From NCBI RefSeq assembly GCF_014385435.1, contig NZ_JACSUD010000005.1, positions 1-64,000 of the forward strand: a DNA stretch of 64,000 nt. The letters are read 5' to 3'. The notes under the pieces were generated by a model. That model was not told the DNA's origin. It was given only the letters and a program-made list of their open reading frames with translations, and did not search any database. A program made the translations under genes and the position numbers. Positions 8,093 through 16,939 of this stretch are shown here, piece by piece (the first letter of the stretch is position 1; the number at the start of each line of letters is the position of its first letter). The DNA is from Alloprevotella sp. Lung230 (GTDB lineage: Bacteria > Bacteroidota > Bacteroidia > Bacteroidales > Bacteroidaceae).

Positions 8093-10456
8093 ATGCGTCG
8101 TACTTTTATCCTCACTCTTTGGTGGTTGCTTCTCAGCTTTATTCTACTCATAGCTCTTGGCATCTTTATGATTGAGCGTGGCTGGATAGGCAATATGCCC
8201 GATCTCAAAGAACTTCAAAATCCCATCAGCAAGTTTGCTTCTCAAGCCTATACTGCTGATGGAGAACTCTTGGGTACGTGGTCGCGCAATGAAAATCGTG
8301 TATTTGTGGTCAAAGATAGCATTTCCGACCATGTCTTCAAAGCACTTGTTGCCACGGAAGATGTACGTTTCTACAACCATTCGGGCGTGGATGCCAAAGC
8401 CTTGATGCGAGCCATTGTGAAGCGTGGCGTGTTGGGGCAAAGAAATGCCGGTGGTGGCTCTACGATTACACAGCAATTGGCCAAACAACTCTACTCGGAA
8501 CATGCGCAGAGCACTTTGCAGCGTCTCTTCCAAAAGCCCGTGGAGTGGGTGATTGCCGTTGAGATTGAACGCTATTACACCAAAGAGGAGATTATGACTC
8601 TCTACCTCAACTACTTTGATTTTCTGCACAATGCCGTCGGCATTAAGACCGCTGCCAATGTCTACTTTGGTAAGTCTGCCCGCGAATTGACCATCAACGA
8701 GGCTGCCTTGCTGGTGGGGATGTGCAAGAACCCCTCTTATTTCAATCCCGTTCGCGAAGGAGAGCGTTGTCGCCAGCGGCGCAATGTAGTGCTGCAGCAG
8801 ATGGTCAAGGCGGGCTATCTTGATGCCGATAGTTGTGCACGCCTGAGTCAAGAGCCGCTCCAACTCAACTTCCATCAGGTCGATCACAAAGAGGGGAAAG
8901 CTACTTATCTGCGGGAGTATCTCCGCCAAATATTAATGGCAGATAAACCCGACAAACGAAATTATCGGGCTTGGCAGATGCAACAGTTTTATAGCGATTC
9001 ACTCTCTTGGGAACAAGACCCACTCTATGGCTGGTGTAAGAAAAACAAAAAACGCGATGGCGAAAACTATGATTTGTATACGGATGGTCTAAAAGTATAT
9101 ACGACCATCGACTCTCGGATGCAGCAGTATGCCGAAGAGGCTGTGTTCAAGCAAGTCGCACTGAACTTGCAACCCGCATTTAATCAAGCCAAACGCGGCT
9201 CTTCGACATTCCCTTATTCATCAAAACTTTCTCGCAAGCAAATTGACAATATCCTCAATAAAGCGATTCGACAGACTGAACGCTATCACACGATGAAGTC
9301 GGCAGGCGCAGACGAAGAAACCATCCGGACTGCATTTGCCACCAAAGTCCCGATGACGGTCTATTCGTACCATGGAGATATCGACACACTCATGTCTCCT
9401 TTAGACTCTATCCGCTATTATAAAAGTTTCTTACGTGCAGGACTCCTTTCCATCGACCCTGCCAATGGCTATGTAAAAGCCTATGTGGGTGGACTTAATT
9501 ATGCCCACTTCCAGTATGATATGGCCATGGTGGGACGCCGCCAAATCGGTTCGACGATGAAGCCCTTTGTTTTTTCCATGGCGATGGAAGATGGCTATAA
9601 GCCTGACGATTTCATTTCCAACGCCCAACGCACTTATGGAGGGTGGACGCCTCGTAATGCCAATCATGCTCGGGCCGGTGAGATGGTTACTCTGAAATGG
9701 GCATTGTCGCAATCGAGCAACTGGGCCACGGCCAATTTGATGAATGAGGTGGACAGAACAGGTGTTCGACTTGCCGAACTTCTGCATACATTTGGCGTGG
9801 CCAACCCGGATCTTTACCCCTCAATGGTGCTGTGCTTGGGGCCTTGCGATATCACTGTGGCAGAAATGGCCTCCGCTTATACCGCATTTGTCAATAAAGG
9901 GATTCGCTGTGCCCCCCTTTTGGTGACCCGCATAGAAGACAGTGAGGGCAATGTGCTGGCGGAGTTCACACCGCGCATGAACGAAGTCATTTCCGAAAAG
10001 ACCAGTTACGAGATGATTGATATGATGCGTGCGGTCATCGACCAAGGTACCGGACGTCGTCTACGCTATAAGTTCAATTTGGAAGGTCCGATAGCGGGCA
10101 AGACCGGAACGACCAACAACAATTCAGACGGTTGGTTTGTTGGATATGTGCCCCGCCTTGTCACTGCCTGTTGGGTAGGGGGAGAGGACCGAGATATCCA
10201 CTTTAACTCAACAGCACAAGGACAGGGAGCATCAACTGCCCTACCCATTTGGGGGTTGTACATGAATCGCGTGTTCAAAGACGCCCACTTGGGCTATGAC
10301 CCCAAAGAGAACTTCTATGTGGGAGAACGCCCTCATGGAGCCGACAGTCTCCGAAATAACACCGCGGTTCCTTCTGCTGCGGCAGATGGAGGAGAAAGTA
10401 GAAAAAACAATACTCCTGCAAAGGCCGAGTTCTCAGACGACAAACTCTTTAATTGA
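8093..10456 (+). CDS. Class A penicillin-binding protein (PBP1A-like)
   Basis: A 787-residue bifunctional peptidoglycan synthase anchored by one N-terminal membrane helix (about 5-27). The GT51 glycosyltransferase domain shows ATEDVRFYNHSGVD (catalytic Glu near 89) and GGGSTITQQLAKQLYS. The transpeptidase domain has the SxxK motif GSTMKPF (Ser487), SSN in SQSSNWAT, and KTGTT (Lys670). The frame could extend upstream by 20 codons from a TTG inside the prs terminator; the ATG at 8093 gives a normal membrane anchor. It lies 7 bp before kdsB, so peptidoglycan and LPS functions are probably co-expressed. Confidence 0.95.
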   Translation: MRRTFILTLWWLLLSFILLIALGIFMIERGWIGNMPDLKELQNPISKFASQAYTADGELLGTWSRNENRVFVVKDSISDHVFKALVATEDVRFYNHSGVDAKALMRAIVKRGVLGQRNAGGGSTITQQLAKQLYSEHAQSTLQRLFQKPVEWVIAVEIERYYTKEEIMTLYLNYFDFLHNAVGIKTAANVYFGKSARELTINEAALLVGMCKNPSYFNPVREGERCRQRRNVVLQQMVKAGYLDADSCARLSQEPLQLNFHQVDHKEGKATYLREYLRQILMADKPDKRNYRAWQMQQFYSDSLSWEQDPLYGWCKKNKKRDGENYDLYTDGLKVYTTIDSRMQQYAEEAVFKQVALNLQPAFNQAKRGSSTFPYSSKLSRKQIDNILNKAIRQTERYHTMKSAGADEETIRTAFATKVPMTVYSYHGDIDTLMSPLDSIRYYKSFLRAGLLSIDPANGYVKAYVGGLNYAHFQYDMAMVGRRQIGSTMKPFVFSMAMEDGYKPDDFISNAQRTYGGWTPRNANHARAGEMVTLKWALSQSSNWATANLMNEVDRTGVRLAELLHTFGVANPDLYPSMVLCLGPCDITVAEMASAYTAFVNKGIRCAPLLVTRIEDSEGNVLAEFTPRMNEVISEKTSYEMIDMMRAVIDQGTGRRLRYKFNLEGPIAGKTGTTNNNSDGWFVGYVPRLVTACWVGGEDRDIHFNSTAQGQGASTALPIWGLYMNRVFKDAHLGYDPKENFYVGERPHGADSLRNNTAVPSAAADGGESRKNNTPAKAEFSDDKLFN

Positions 10457-10463
10457 TGTCCCG

Positions 10464-11216
10464 ATGAAGTTTATTGCTATTATTCCAGCCCGTTATGCTT
10501 CCACACGCTTTCCTGCCAAACCACTTGCATGGTTGGCAGGAAAACCAATCGTCCAACATGTCTATGAACGAGTTTCTCAGGTGATTGCCGATACTTTTGT
10601 GGCTACCGATGACGAACGTATCTTTGCCGCCGTGGAAAAATTTGGCGGCAAAGCTATTATGACTTCTACCGAACATCGGAGTGGAACGGATCGTTGTTAT
10701 GAGGCGGCTTGTAAGTTGAACATGGAATATGATGTCGTTATCAATGTACAAGGTGATGAGCCTTTCATTGCAGCTTCACAGTTGCACGCCCTGATGGATT
10801 GTTTTGAGCATCGTCGGACCCAAATTGCCACTTTGGTAAAGCCTTTCGCACTTCATCAGGGGTGGGAGGCGCTTTCCAATCCCAACTCTCCCAAAGTCGT
10901 CATTGATGAGCAGGGTTTTGCGCTCTATTTCTCTCGCTCTGTGATACCTTTCCTGCGAGGTATTCCCGAGACAGAATGGTTGGCACACCATACTTTTTAC
11001 AAGCACATCGGCATTTATGCCTATCGAAAGGAAGCACTGCACACCATCCAAGCTTTGCCTCAAAGCCGTTTGGAGATTGCAGAAAGCTTGGAGCAACTGC
11101 GCTGGCTGGAAGCAGGATTGAAAATTCGTGTGGGGCAAACGGAGATAGAGACAATTGGTATTGATACTCCCGAAGATTTGCAGAAAGCAGAGATTTTCTT
11201 AGCCCGGCAAGCATAA
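10464..11216 (+). CDS. kdsB: CMP-KDO synthetase
   Basis: A 250-residue 3-deoxy-manno-octulosonate cytidylyltransferase, which activates KDO with CTP for lipid A core assembly. Family motifs are present: the N-terminal nucleotide loop IIPARYASTRFPAKPL (about 5-20), EHRSGTDRCYEA, VVINVQGDEPF (about 92-102) and ESLEQLRWLEAG. The ATG at 10464 follows the PBP stop by 7 bp and fits family length; the longer open frame reads back into the PBP gene. Confidence 0.95.
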   Translation: MKFIAIIPARYASTRFPAKPLAWLAGKPIVQHVYERVSQVIADTFVATDDERIFAAVEKFGGKAIMTSTEHRSGTDRCYEAACKLNMEYDVVINVQGDEPFIAASQLHALMDCFEHRRTQIATLVKPFALHQGWEALSNPNSPKVVIDEQGFALYFSRSVIPFLRGIPETEWLAHHTFYKHIGIYAYRKEALHTIQALPQSRLEIAESLEQLRWLEAGLKIRVGQTEIETIGIDTPEDLQKAEIFLARQA

Positions 11217-11230
11217 AACCTTTCTTTCTC

Positions 11231-11261
11231 TTTGTTATATGCAAAAGTAATAGTAACTTTG
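11231..11261 (+). promoter_or_regulatory. Bacteroidota promoter before the MORN gene
   Basis: A -33 TTTG (11231-11234) and a -7 TAACTTTG (11254-11261) are separated by exactly 19 nt, a near-ideal primary sigma promoter for this phylum. The expected transcript starts near 11267, about 60 nt before the ATG at 11330. Confidence 0.75.
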
Positions 11262-11329
11262 CCGATATACAGCGGTGTTCACGCCATGGTATCCATCCTT
11301 ACGACTTCATTCTCTTGGGCTTTTACGAT

Positions 11330-12460
11330 ATGACGAAAAACTTTCTCACTTTCATCTTCTTTCTCTTTTTCTCTGTGGCTTTTCTTCATGCCCAAAAATT
11401 AGAAGTAGGCACTTACACTTTCCCGAAAACAAAGGCTGTCTATACCGGTGAGATGATAGGCAAAAAACCTTATGGAAAGGGACATACCGTCTTTGTGAAT
11501 GGAGATAGCTATGAAGGAATGTATGAAAACGGGAAGCGTCAGGGCTATGGCACTTATCTCTATGCCGATGGCGAAAAGTATGAAGGAGAGTGGTACAAAG
11601 ATCAACAGCATGGCCGTGGCACTTACTACTTCATTAACAACAATCGTTATGAGGGATTGTGGTATCGTGACATCCGCGAAGGAAAAGGTACGATGTTCTA
11701 CTACAATGGAGATATCTACGTTGGCGATTGGAAGCAAGACAAGCGTGAAGGTGAGGGCACTTACACCTTTGTGAGCGGGGCTTACTATCGTGGACATTGG
11801 GTGGCCGACAAGAAACAAGGCAAAGGAACTTTTGACTGGCACGATGGCACACGCTACGAAGGGCAGTGGTTCAATAACCTGCGCAATGGTTATGGGACTT
11901 ATCAATATGCCGATGGCGATGTCTACATTGGTGAGTGGAAAGATGACAACCAGCACGGAAAAGGCATTTACAAATTTCGCAATGGTGATGTCTACGAAGG
12001 CCAGTATGTAGCCGGTGAACGTACTGGTGAAGGAGTTTGCAACTTTGCGAGTGGTAATAAATATGTCGGCAGTTATAAGAATGGTGAACAAAGTGGTATG
12101 GGGACTTACACCTGGAAAGGACAAGCCACTTACACCGGCCAATGGAAAGCCGACAAGCCCAATGGACAAGGCGTTTACAAAACCAAAACTGGTGATGACT
12201 ACACCGGTCAATGGAAAGATGGCCTGATGGAAGGCGAAGGAGTGCTTCACACGGCCAATGGAGAGCGCTACAAGGGACATTTCCAGAAAGGTCTTAAACA
12301 CGGCCGTTGCATAGAGATACAGACGGATGGCACGCGTTTTGAAGGTTCTTATTCCGAAGGAGAACGAAACGGTGACTTCATCGAATATGACCGAAATGGA
12401 AATAAAATTGCGGCTGGCACCTACGAGCGTGGACGACGCGTTGAAACCTATAAACGCTAA
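11330..12460 (+). CDS. Secreted MORN-repeat protein
   Basis: A 376-residue protein with a signal peptide (FFLFFSVAFLHAQ) followed by about 14 MORN repeats of 23 residues, each with the pattern YxGxWxxxxxxGxGxxxxxxG, filling the rest of the chain. MORN repeats form an elongated beta-sheet blade and usually mediate protein or lipid contacts; no enzymatic domain is fused. The protein is probably periplasmic or surface-located. I start at the ATG at 11330 because it puts the signal peptide near the N-terminus; an ATG 15 nt upstream is possible. It has its own promoter and lies 50 bp before glgB, though a functional tie to glycogen is not shown. Confidence 0.85.
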   Translation: MTKNFLTFIFFLFFSVAFLHAQKLEVGTYTFPKTKAVYTGEMIGKKPYGKGHTVFVNGDSYEGMYENGKRQGYGTYLYADGEKYEGEWYKDQQHGRGTYYFINNNRYEGLWYRDIREGKGTMFYYNGDIYVGDWKQDKREGEGTYTFVSGAYYRGHWVADKKQGKGTFDWHDGTRYEGQWFNNLRNGYGTYQYADGDVYIGEWKDDNQHGKGIYKFRNGDVYEGQYVAGERTGEGVCNFASGNKYVGSYKNGEQSGMGTYTWKGQATYTGQWKADKPNGQGVYKTKTGDDYTGQWKDGLMEGEGVLHTANGERYKGHFQKGLKHGRCIEIQTDGTRFEGSYSEGERNGDFIEYDRNGNKIAAGTYERGRRVETYKR

Positions 12461-12510
12461 CCCCAGCTCATCAGATATCTCACACAATAGCATCATAAAA
12501 ACAGGCAAAT

Positions 12511-14586
12511 ATGAAAGTTCCGACACAACAGGAAACACAACTCCGCACGGAAACTAAAAAGACAGCGGACAAGAGACCGACGGTTCTCAAAATCGTACAA
12601 AACGATTCTTGGCTCGAGCCCTTTAATGCTGCTATTCTTGGGCGTCATGAGCACGCGCTGCAAAAAAAGCATGAACTTACGCAAGGGACTCAAACCCTTG
12701 CCGAGTTTGCTTCCGGACATCTCTATTTCGGTCTGCATCAAGAAGCTCAACAATGGGTCTTTAGAGAGTGGGCGCCCAACGCCACACGGATGTTTCTGGT
12801 GGGCGACTTCAATCAGTGGCAGGAAACGCCGGAGTACGAGTTGCAGCGCCTCGAAGAAAATGGAAATTGGGAAATCAAACTTCCTCTCAAAGCCATGGCC
12901 CATGGTGACTTGTTCAAACTGCATGTCTATTGGGAGGGTGGACAGGGAGAGCGCATCCCTTCTTATGCCCATCGTGTGGTGCAAGATGAGCAAACCAAAA
13001 TCTTCTCTGCACAAGTCTGGGCTCCCGAACAGCCTTATCGCTTCAAACATACGGACTTCAGGCCCGACCGCAACCCCCTCCTCATCTACGAGTGCCACAT
13101 CGGGATGTCGCAGGACGCGGAAAAAGTGGGCACTTACAATGAATTTCGTGAGAATGTCCTGCCCCGTGTGATTGCCGATGGCTACAACTGCCTGCAAATT
13201 ATGGCTGTGCAGGAACATCCTTATTATGGCTCGTTTGGCTATCACGTCTCCAACTTCTTTGCTGCTTCAAGCCGTTGTGGCACTCCCGAAGAGTTGAAAG
13301 CCCTCATTGATGAAGCCCACAAGCATGGCATTGCGGTCATTATGGACTTGGTGCAGAGTCATGCCGTCAAGAACGAGGTCGAAGGCTTGGGCAACTTTGC
13401 CGGCGACCCTCACCAGTATTTCTATTCCGGCGACCGTCGCGAACATCCGGCTTGGGACAGCCTTTGCTTCGACTACGGAAAGAACGAAGTCATCCACTTC
13501 CTACTCTCCAACTGCAAATATTGGCTCGAAGAGTTCCACTTCGATGGTTTCCGCTTCGATGGCGTGACGTCTATGCTTTATTACAGCCATGGGCTTGGAG
13601 AAGCCTTTGGCGGCTATGGCGACTATTTCAATGGACACCAAGACGACAATGCCATCTGTTACCTCACCTTGGCCAACGAACTCATCCATCAGGTCAATCC
13701 CCATGCCATCACCATTGCCGAGGAAGTCAGCGGAATGCCCGGTTTGGCAGCGCCTTTCAAGGACGGCGGCTACGGCTTCGACTATCGTCTGGCTATGAAC
13801 CTGCCCGACTATTGGATCAAGACCATCAAAGAACTCAAAGACGAAGATTGGAAACCATCTTCCATTTTCTGGGAACTCACCAATCGTCGCGCTGATGAGA
13901 AAAACATCTCCTATGCCGAGAGTCACGACCAAGCCTTGGTGGGCGACAAAACCCTCATCTTCCGCCTCATTGATGCCGACATGTATTGGCACTTCCGCAA
14001 GGGCGATGAAAACGAACGCGCCCACCGCGGCATCGCCCTGCACAAGATGATACGCCTCGTGACGGCCTCCACCATCAATGGCGGTTACCTCAACTTTATG
14101 GGCAATGAGTTCGGTCATCCCGAGTGGATTGACTTCCCCCGCGAAGGCAACGGATGGAGTTACAAGTACGCCCGCCGTCAGTGGAATTTGGTCGACAACA
14201 AGGAGTTGTGCTATCATTTCCTGGGCGATTTCGACCGCGCCATGCTCAGTACGCTCAAGCTGGAGCACAACATCCAAAATCTGCCTGTTGTGGAGATTTG
14301 GCACAACGATGGCGACCAAATCTTGGCTTACCAGCGCGGCGACCTTCTGTTTGTCTTCAACTTCTCGCCCACCAACTCCTACACCGACTATGGGTTTATG
14401 GTCAAGAAGGGGGCTTACAAGGTGGTGCTCAACACCGACAACCCCGACTTTGGAGGTTTCGGCAACACCGACGACACCATCACCCACTTCACCACCGACG
14501 ACCCCATCCTCGATGCCGACGGCAAAGGCTGGTTGCAACTCTACATCCCGGCACGCTCGGCCGTCGTGCTGCACAAGAGCAAATAG
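12511..14586 (+). CDS. glgB: 1,4-alpha-glucan branching enzyme (GH13_8 type)
   Basis: A 691-residue branching enzyme that introduces alpha-1,6 branches into glycogen. It has an N-terminal CBM48-like domain (FREWAPNATRMFLVGDFNQW near 86-105), a GH13 barrel, and a C-terminal all-beta domain. Catalytic residues are the nucleophile Asp350 in GFRFDGV, the acid/base Glu404 in IAEEVSG, and Asp473 in ESHDQ. The YYGSFGYHVSNFFA block is typical of the eukaryote-like subtype found in Bacteroidota. No glycogen synthase or phosphorylase gene is visible nearby. Confidence 0.95.
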   Translation: MKVPTQQETQLRTETKKTADKRPTVLKIVQNDSWLEPFNAAILGRHEHALQKKHELTQGTQTLAEFASGHLYFGLHQEAQQWVFREWAPNATRMFLVGDFNQWQETPEYELQRLEENGNWEIKLPLKAMAHGDLFKLHVYWEGGQGERIPSYAHRVVQDEQTKIFSAQVWAPEQPYRFKHTDFRPDRNPLLIYECHIGMSQDAEKVGTYNEFRENVLPRVIADGYNCLQIMAVQEHPYYGSFGYHVSNFFAASSRCGTPEELKALIDEAHKHGIAVIMDLVQSHAVKNEVEGLGNFAGDPHQYFYSGDRREHPAWDSLCFDYGKNEVIHFLLSNCKYWLEEFHFDGFRFDGVTSMLYYSHGLGEAFGGYGDYFNGHQDDNAICYLTLANELIHQVNPHAITIAEEVSGMPGLAAPFKDGGYGFDYRLAMNLPDYWIKTIKELKDEDWKPSSIFWELTNRRADEKNISYAESHDQALVGDKTLIFRLIDADMYWHFRKGDENERAHRGIALHKMIRLVTASTINGGYLNFMGNEFGHPEWIDFPREGNGWSYKYARRQWNLVDNKELCYHFLGDFDRAMLSTLKLEHNIQNLPVVEIWHNDGDQILAYQRGDLLFVFNFSPTNSYTDYGFMVKKGAYKVVLNTDNPDFGGFGNTDDTITHFTTDDPILDADGKGWLQLYIPARSAVVLHKSK

Positions 14587-15555
14587 ATGAAACTTCCCAC
14601 TTTCCTTTATTCTCTCTATCTCCGAAGAGTGCGTATTCTTCCCTACGCACTCTTCGGAGTGTTTATCTTCTGCTATGCTGCCGTGCTCAAAGGCGAAACG
14701 CTCACAGCCTGGATCTACGGCCTGACCGAAGGGCGGCTGCTACTCTCCTCTGGGTGGTTTGGGATTCTCGGGGTGATGTTCGTCCTGCCTCTCCTTCGCC
14801 TGGCCCAATGCTTTCTCCTGCCGAAAGTCTGTGACTCAACGCCCACTTTCAGTCTGCATCGCACATTGCTGACACTGCTTGCCGTTTGTTGGGGCATTGG
14901 TATCCTCACTCCCTCCGATGAAGCCCAAACCCTCGAACTGAAGATGGGCCGACTTTGCCTACAAGAACACTATGTCGAAGCTCTCTCCGTTGGCGAAAAC
15001 TTTGCTCATCCCACGCCGCGAGTCGTGGCACTGAGAGCCTATGCCCTCACGCAGTTGCAGCGCGACACCCTCAGCAGCCCTTTGGCCGACACCTTTTTTG
15101 ACTATCCTCTGCCGTCCAAAGCAAATGCGGCGATGCTCCGGATCGTCCCGACTGCCGCAACACCTTATTATGCTGAACTCGTGCACCGGTCGCTCGCGGC
15201 TTCTCCCGCTCTCCGCCGTTCGCGGCAGCAGCACCTCCATTGGCTTGGGCTGTTGCTGGACCGAAAGTTGAGCACCTTTGCCGAGGAGTTTCGTTCCTCC
15301 CCATTTGCCTTCTCTCATCCGGAGACACTGCCCATGGCCTATCGAGAGGCTCTCGTCCTTTATCGCCGTACGGGTGCACAACCTTTCGTCTCCTATACCG
15401 ATGCCACCATCGAAGCCAACTACCGTGATTTCCTCGACTTACGGCAAAAGTTCCTTGCCACGCAGGCTCACTCACCCATCGAAGAGAGCAACCTTCTGCG
15501 TAGCGACTACGGACAAACCTACTGGCATTTCTATTTCTACAATTCAATCTACTGA
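14587..15555 (+). CDS. Membrane protein of unknown function (DUF6057-like)
   Basis: A 322-residue protein that begins immediately after the glgB stop. It has three predicted membrane segments in the first 110 residues, then a soluble helical part that looks TPR-like (LCLQEHYVEALSVGENF, VVALRAYALTQL). The C-terminus ends with the aromatic YWHFYFYNSIY. The layout recalls a Bacteroidales family of membrane proteins with a TPR-like tail (DUF6057-type), but this assignment is from memory of the pattern. It is likely translationally coupled to glgB and to the following DUF5063 gene. Function unknown. Confidence 0.7.
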   Translation: MKLPTFLYSLYLRRVRILPYALFGVFIFCYAAVLKGETLTAWIYGLTEGRLLLSSGWFGILGVMFVLPLLRLAQCFLLPKVCDSTPTFSLHRTLLTLLAVCWGIGILTPSDEAQTLELKMGRLCLQEHYVEALSVGENFAHPTPRVVALRAYALTQLQRDTLSSPLADTFFDYPLPSKANAAMLRIVPTAATPYYAELVHRSLAASPALRRSRQQHLHWLGLLLDRKLSTFAEEFRSSPFAFSHPETLPMAYREALVLYRRTGAQPFVSYTDATIEANYRDFLDLRQKFLATQAHSPIEESNLLRSDYGQTYWHFYFYNSIY

Positions 15556-15565
15556 ACATCTATTT

Positions 15566-16090
15566 ATGGAAGAACTTCAACATATCTACCGCCGTGACGT
15601 ACTCGAATTTGTCACCGTTGCCACCGAGTTTTGCAAACAGCTCGAACAGTGCCCGGGAAGCGAACGAAGCGAATTTACCTCCCTCATGCAGCGTCTCATC
15701 CCCATGGTCTACCTCAAAGCCACTCTGGTGGAAGAAGTTGAAGAGGGCATTGGCTACGTCGAACCGGCCGTCACCGAAGCCGATTACGAATTTGTGCGCA
15801 CTTCCATTGCAGCCATCTTGCGCAATGCCGACGACTATCTCGACGTCTTTGTCGAAGACTTTCGCTACTCCGATGGGCCCGTGGTGTGCACCATCAGTGA
15901 GAGCCTTGCCGACTGCTACCAGACGCTCCGCAACATGGTCGAAGCCTTTCGCTCCGAAATCGACGAAGCCATGGAAGTGGCCCTCTACGAATGTCTCGAA
16001 GACTTCCGCAACCGCTGGGGGCAACCGCTTCTCGGCGCGCTCCGTGCCCTCCACGAACTTGTTGCTTCCGGACAGGTCGATGAATTGTAG
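15566..16090 (+). CDS. DUF5063-family protein
   Basis: A 174-residue acidic, all-helical cytosolic protein starting 10 bp after the membrane-protein gene. Segments such as VLEFVTVATEFCKQLE, IPMVYLKATLVEEVE, DDYLDVFVEDFRYSDGPV and SESLADCYQTLRNMV match the DUF5063 family of Bacteroidota. The role is unknown. In many Bacteroidales this family sits beside a 3'-5' exonuclease and an RlmI-like methyltransferase, as it does here, suggesting a link with RNA processing. The frame is open further upstream, but the ATG at 15566 fits the family N-terminus. Confidence 0.8.
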   Translation: MEELQHIYRRDVLEFVTVATEFCKQLEQCPGSERSEFTSLMQRLIPMVYLKATLVEEVEEGIGYVEPAVTEADYEFVRTSIAAILRNADDYLDVFVEDFRYSDGPVVCTISESLADCYQTLRNMVEAFRSEIDEAMEVALYECLEDFRNRWGQPLLGALRALHELVASGQVDEL

Positions 16091-16105
16091 TACATTTACT
16101 TACCT

Positions 16106-16939
16106 ATGTTAGAACTCTTCACCCAAACCGATAAAAAGCTCATTCCCACCCTGCCGCGCTACACCTTCTCCGGCCGTATCATTGTGGTGCAGAGCGAATC
16201 CGAAGCCGAACGCGCTGTGCGCTACCTCCGCACCTGCCCTCTGCTGGGCATCGACACCGAAACGCGCCCCTCCTTCCGCCGCGGCACCACCCACCAAGTG
16301 GCGTTGCTGCAAGTGGCGGGCGGCGACCTTTGCTTCCTCTTTCGTCTCAACTTCATGGGCTTCCCCGACTGCCTTGCGCAACTTCTCGAGGACGAAAACC
16401 TTTGCAAAGTGGGTCTCTCGCTCAAAGACGACTTCCACCAACTCAGCCAGCGCCTCCCCGACTTCACACCGCGAGGCTGCATAGACCTCCAGCAGATGGC
16501 CGCCGCGATGGGCATTGAGGACATGAGTCTGGCCAAACTCTTTGCCAACTTCTTCCGCCGGCGCATTTCCAAAACGGCGCAACTCACCAACTGGGAGGCC
16601 GACATTCTCGATGAAAAACAGCGCCTTTATGCCGCCACCGATGCCGATGCCTGTATCCGCCTCTACGAACGTATGGTGCAACTGCAAGCCTCCCACGACT
16701 TCGTCCTGCTTCCCGCTCCTCCCAAGCCTGAGCCTCCCGAAAGTGCAGCACCGATGGCTTCGTCCGCCCTACGAGCGACGACAAAAACTCGCAAGACAGC
16801 CACCAAACGAACTTCCAAAGCCACGACCTCCCCAAGTCGCTCCAAAAAGAAAAGCAGCACGACGGCCAAAAGCAAAACCACTGCTCGCAAGCGCACCACC
16901 TCGCGCAGACAATCTCCTAAAGACGCCCCCACCTTATGA
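16106..16939 (+). CDS. DEDDy 3'-5' exonuclease with Lys/Arg-rich tail
   Basis: A 277-residue RNase D/WRN-type exonuclease. The metal-binding residues are visible: GIDTE (Asp50, Glu52), SLKDDF (Asp108/109), and the Exo III block YAATDAD (Tyr175, Asp179). There is no HRDC domain, so it is shorter than RNase D. Residues about 218-277 form an Ala/Lys/Ser/Thr/Arg-rich, histone H1-like tail with repeated KTxxK and TTAKSKTT-type runs, likely to bind nucleic acid. The substrate could be RNA or DNA. Its stop overlaps the start of the next gene by 4 bp (ATGA), so it is co-translated with an rRNA methyltransferase. Confidence 0.88.
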   Translation: MLELFTQTDKKLIPTLPRYTFSGRIIVVQSESEAERAVRYLRTCPLLGIDTETRPSFRRGTTHQVALLQVAGGDLCFLFRLNFMGFPDCLAQLLEDENLCKVGLSLKDDFHQLSQRLPDFTPRGCIDLQQMAAAMGIEDMSLAKLFANFFRRRISKTAQLTNWEADILDEKQRLYAATDADACIRLYERMVQLQASHDFVLLPAPPKPEPPESAAPMASSALRATTKTRKTATKRTSKATTSPSRSKKKSSTTAKSKTTARKRTTSRRQSPKDAPTL

